DNA of 14,789 bases, taken from Spirochaetes bacterium ADurb.Bin110. GTDB taxonomy: Bacteria; Spirochaetota; Spirochaetia; Treponematales; Rectinemataceae. The notes beneath the pieces were generated by a model that had not been told where the DNA came from, ran no database searches, and saw nothing but the letters and a program-made list of their open reading frames with translations. The translations under genes and the position numbers were made by a program. Positions 14,130-14,789 of this stretch are shown here, piece by piece; position 1 is the first letter of the stretch; every line of letters begins with the position of its first letter. The DNA lies in contig MWDY01000035.1 of assembly GCA_002070755.1 (NCBI GenBank), forward strand, positions 1-14,789. The letters are read 5' to 3'.

Positions 14130-14473
14130 TAGAAGGAAATCTAAGCATTTGTTGTGGAGAAAGTGCTGTGAAGGAACAGCTTCACCGGAAACAGGTCACA
14201 AGGGATCTTAAGATTAGGGTCACCTATGCACTTTCTGCTCAAGCAAAGGAGAAAATAGAAAGACCTTATCAATGGCTTCAGAATCATCTTGTGCGCCGAT
14301 GCGCACAAGACTCTATTACCGATATCGAGGATGTTCGAGAAATCCTCAGCGAAGAGGTTGATATTCATACTGTCCCAGACAAATCCGAAAACTATACTTT
14401 ACTTCGTATTTGGTACAAGGATATTCTCTGTGATGAATATAGAGCTCTGTCTTCGGATATAGTGCACTTTTAA
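14101..14473 (+). mobile_element. Degenerate insertion-sequence remnant with terminal inverted repeats
   Basis: The left end (TTAAAAGTGAACTACTCTGA) and the reverse complement of the right end (TTAAAAGTGCACTATATCCG) share TTAAAAGTG, ACTA and a following GAAG at the same spacing. Between them lies a transposase-like C-terminal fragment whose stop codon falls inside the right repeat. At about 370 bp it is far too short for a complete element, so it is internally deleted. The IS family is uncertain; the protein text points to the integrase-type (DDE) transposases. Confidence 0.6.
14111..14473 (+). pseudogene. Transposase fragment, C-terminal part of an integrase-type (DDE) transposase
   Basis: An open frame runs from 14111 to TAA 14471-14473; a GTG at 14168 would give 101 residues. 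VTYALSAQAKEKIERPYQWL, followed by a QNHLVRR segment, resembles the region around the last catalytic acid of DDE transposases (AKGKIERPYxWLQDRLVRT pattern), with the Glu of KIERPY as candidate third acid. The helix-turn-helix and the first two catalytic acids are missing. The usual text after EEVD is lost, and the frame jumps to a short tail ending in DIVHF. It is therefore a deletion derivative without activity of its own. The family identification is from memory. Confidence 0.6.
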
Positions 14474-14501
14474 ATTTTAGCTAACATATTCAAAATCGTT
14501 A

Positions 14502-14530
14502 TTGACAATCTGCTGCCTCGGCTTTACCAT
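14502..14530 (+). promoter_or_regulatory. Promoter of the BMP-family receptor gene
   Basis: TTGACA at 14502-14507, 17-bp spacer, TACCAT at 14525-14530. The AGTGCACTTTT copy at the right end of the IS remnant (14461-14471) ends exactly 30 bp before the -35 box. The sequence between motif and -35 also looks partly like that before the regulator gene (ACAT, ATTCAA, TTGACAAT). Confidence 0.6.
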
Positions 14531-14604
14531 TTATCTGATTTTATGCGATAGATTGGCATAGAATCTACGCATATAGAGCATCGAACCTATAATAAGGAGG
14601 ATGA

Positions 14605-14789
<185 letters not shown>

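Noticed and set aside
14168..14473. A functional 101-residue gene
   Set aside because: The text matches only the C-terminal part of an integrase-type transposase, the frame is open further upstream without a good start, and the stop lies in a terminal repeat; annotated as a remnant instead.

Overview
The window is a bacterial sugar-catabolism island built around a bacterial microcompartment (BMC). The shell genes, a PduP-type CoA-acylating aldehyde dehydrogenase, a deoxyribose-phosphate aldolase (DeoC) and an RpiB-family isomerase match the gene content of the class called sugar-phosphate-utilizing (SPU) BMC loci. The host cannot be named from sequence alone. Signal peptides ending in -AQ or -SAQ, a BMP-family receptor with that signal type, a Spirochaete-like integrase-type transposase remnant and moderate-to-low GC suggest a Spirochaete, perhaps Sphaerochaeta-like. 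This is a low-confidence inference.

Layout: 1-219 holds an inverted repeat, a strong sigma70-type promoter and a palindrome upstream of a SorC-family regulator (220-1206). A compact + strand operon follows (1288-6512): BMC-H, BMC-T, a second BMC-H with an identical core, two BMC-P genes, aldehyde dehydrogenase, two more BMC-P genes, RpiB and DeoC, many joined by 1-4 bp overlaps. After it come an SDR dehydrogenase (6603-7355) and an FGGY pentulose-kinase-like gene (7653-9170), both A+T-richer. Convergent on the - strand is a ribose-type ABC importer, transcribed from its promoter near 14040 down to 9229: binding protein, permease 1, double ATPase, permease 2. The right end (14066-14473) repeats the left-end sequence in inverted orientation and carries an IS remnant with a transposase fragment. 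Then comes the start of a BMP/PnrA-type receptor gene that runs off the window.

Likely teamwork: the importer brings in a sugar or polyol, and the SDR and kinase turn it into a sugar phosphate. RpiB and DeoC process that, and DeoC releases a short aldehyde (acetaldehyde if it acts on deoxyribose 5-phosphate). The aldehyde dehydrogenase converts the aldehyde to acyl-CoA. DeoC and the dehydrogenase both begin with a similar amphipathic helix of encapsulation-peptide type, so the aldehyde-producing and aldehyde-consuming steps are probably inside the shell. The actual substrate is unresolved: RpiB chemistry cannot make the classical DeoC substrate, and this RpiB has Asp where the E. coli catalytic Cys sits.

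The least expected structure is regulatory and mobile. An AGTGCACTTTT-type motif lies exactly 30 bp upstream of a TTGACA box in three promoters: regulator gene, ABC importer and BMP receptor. The same motif forms the ends of the IS remnant, and about 65 bp of near-identical inverted repeat brackets the whole 14.1-kb block.
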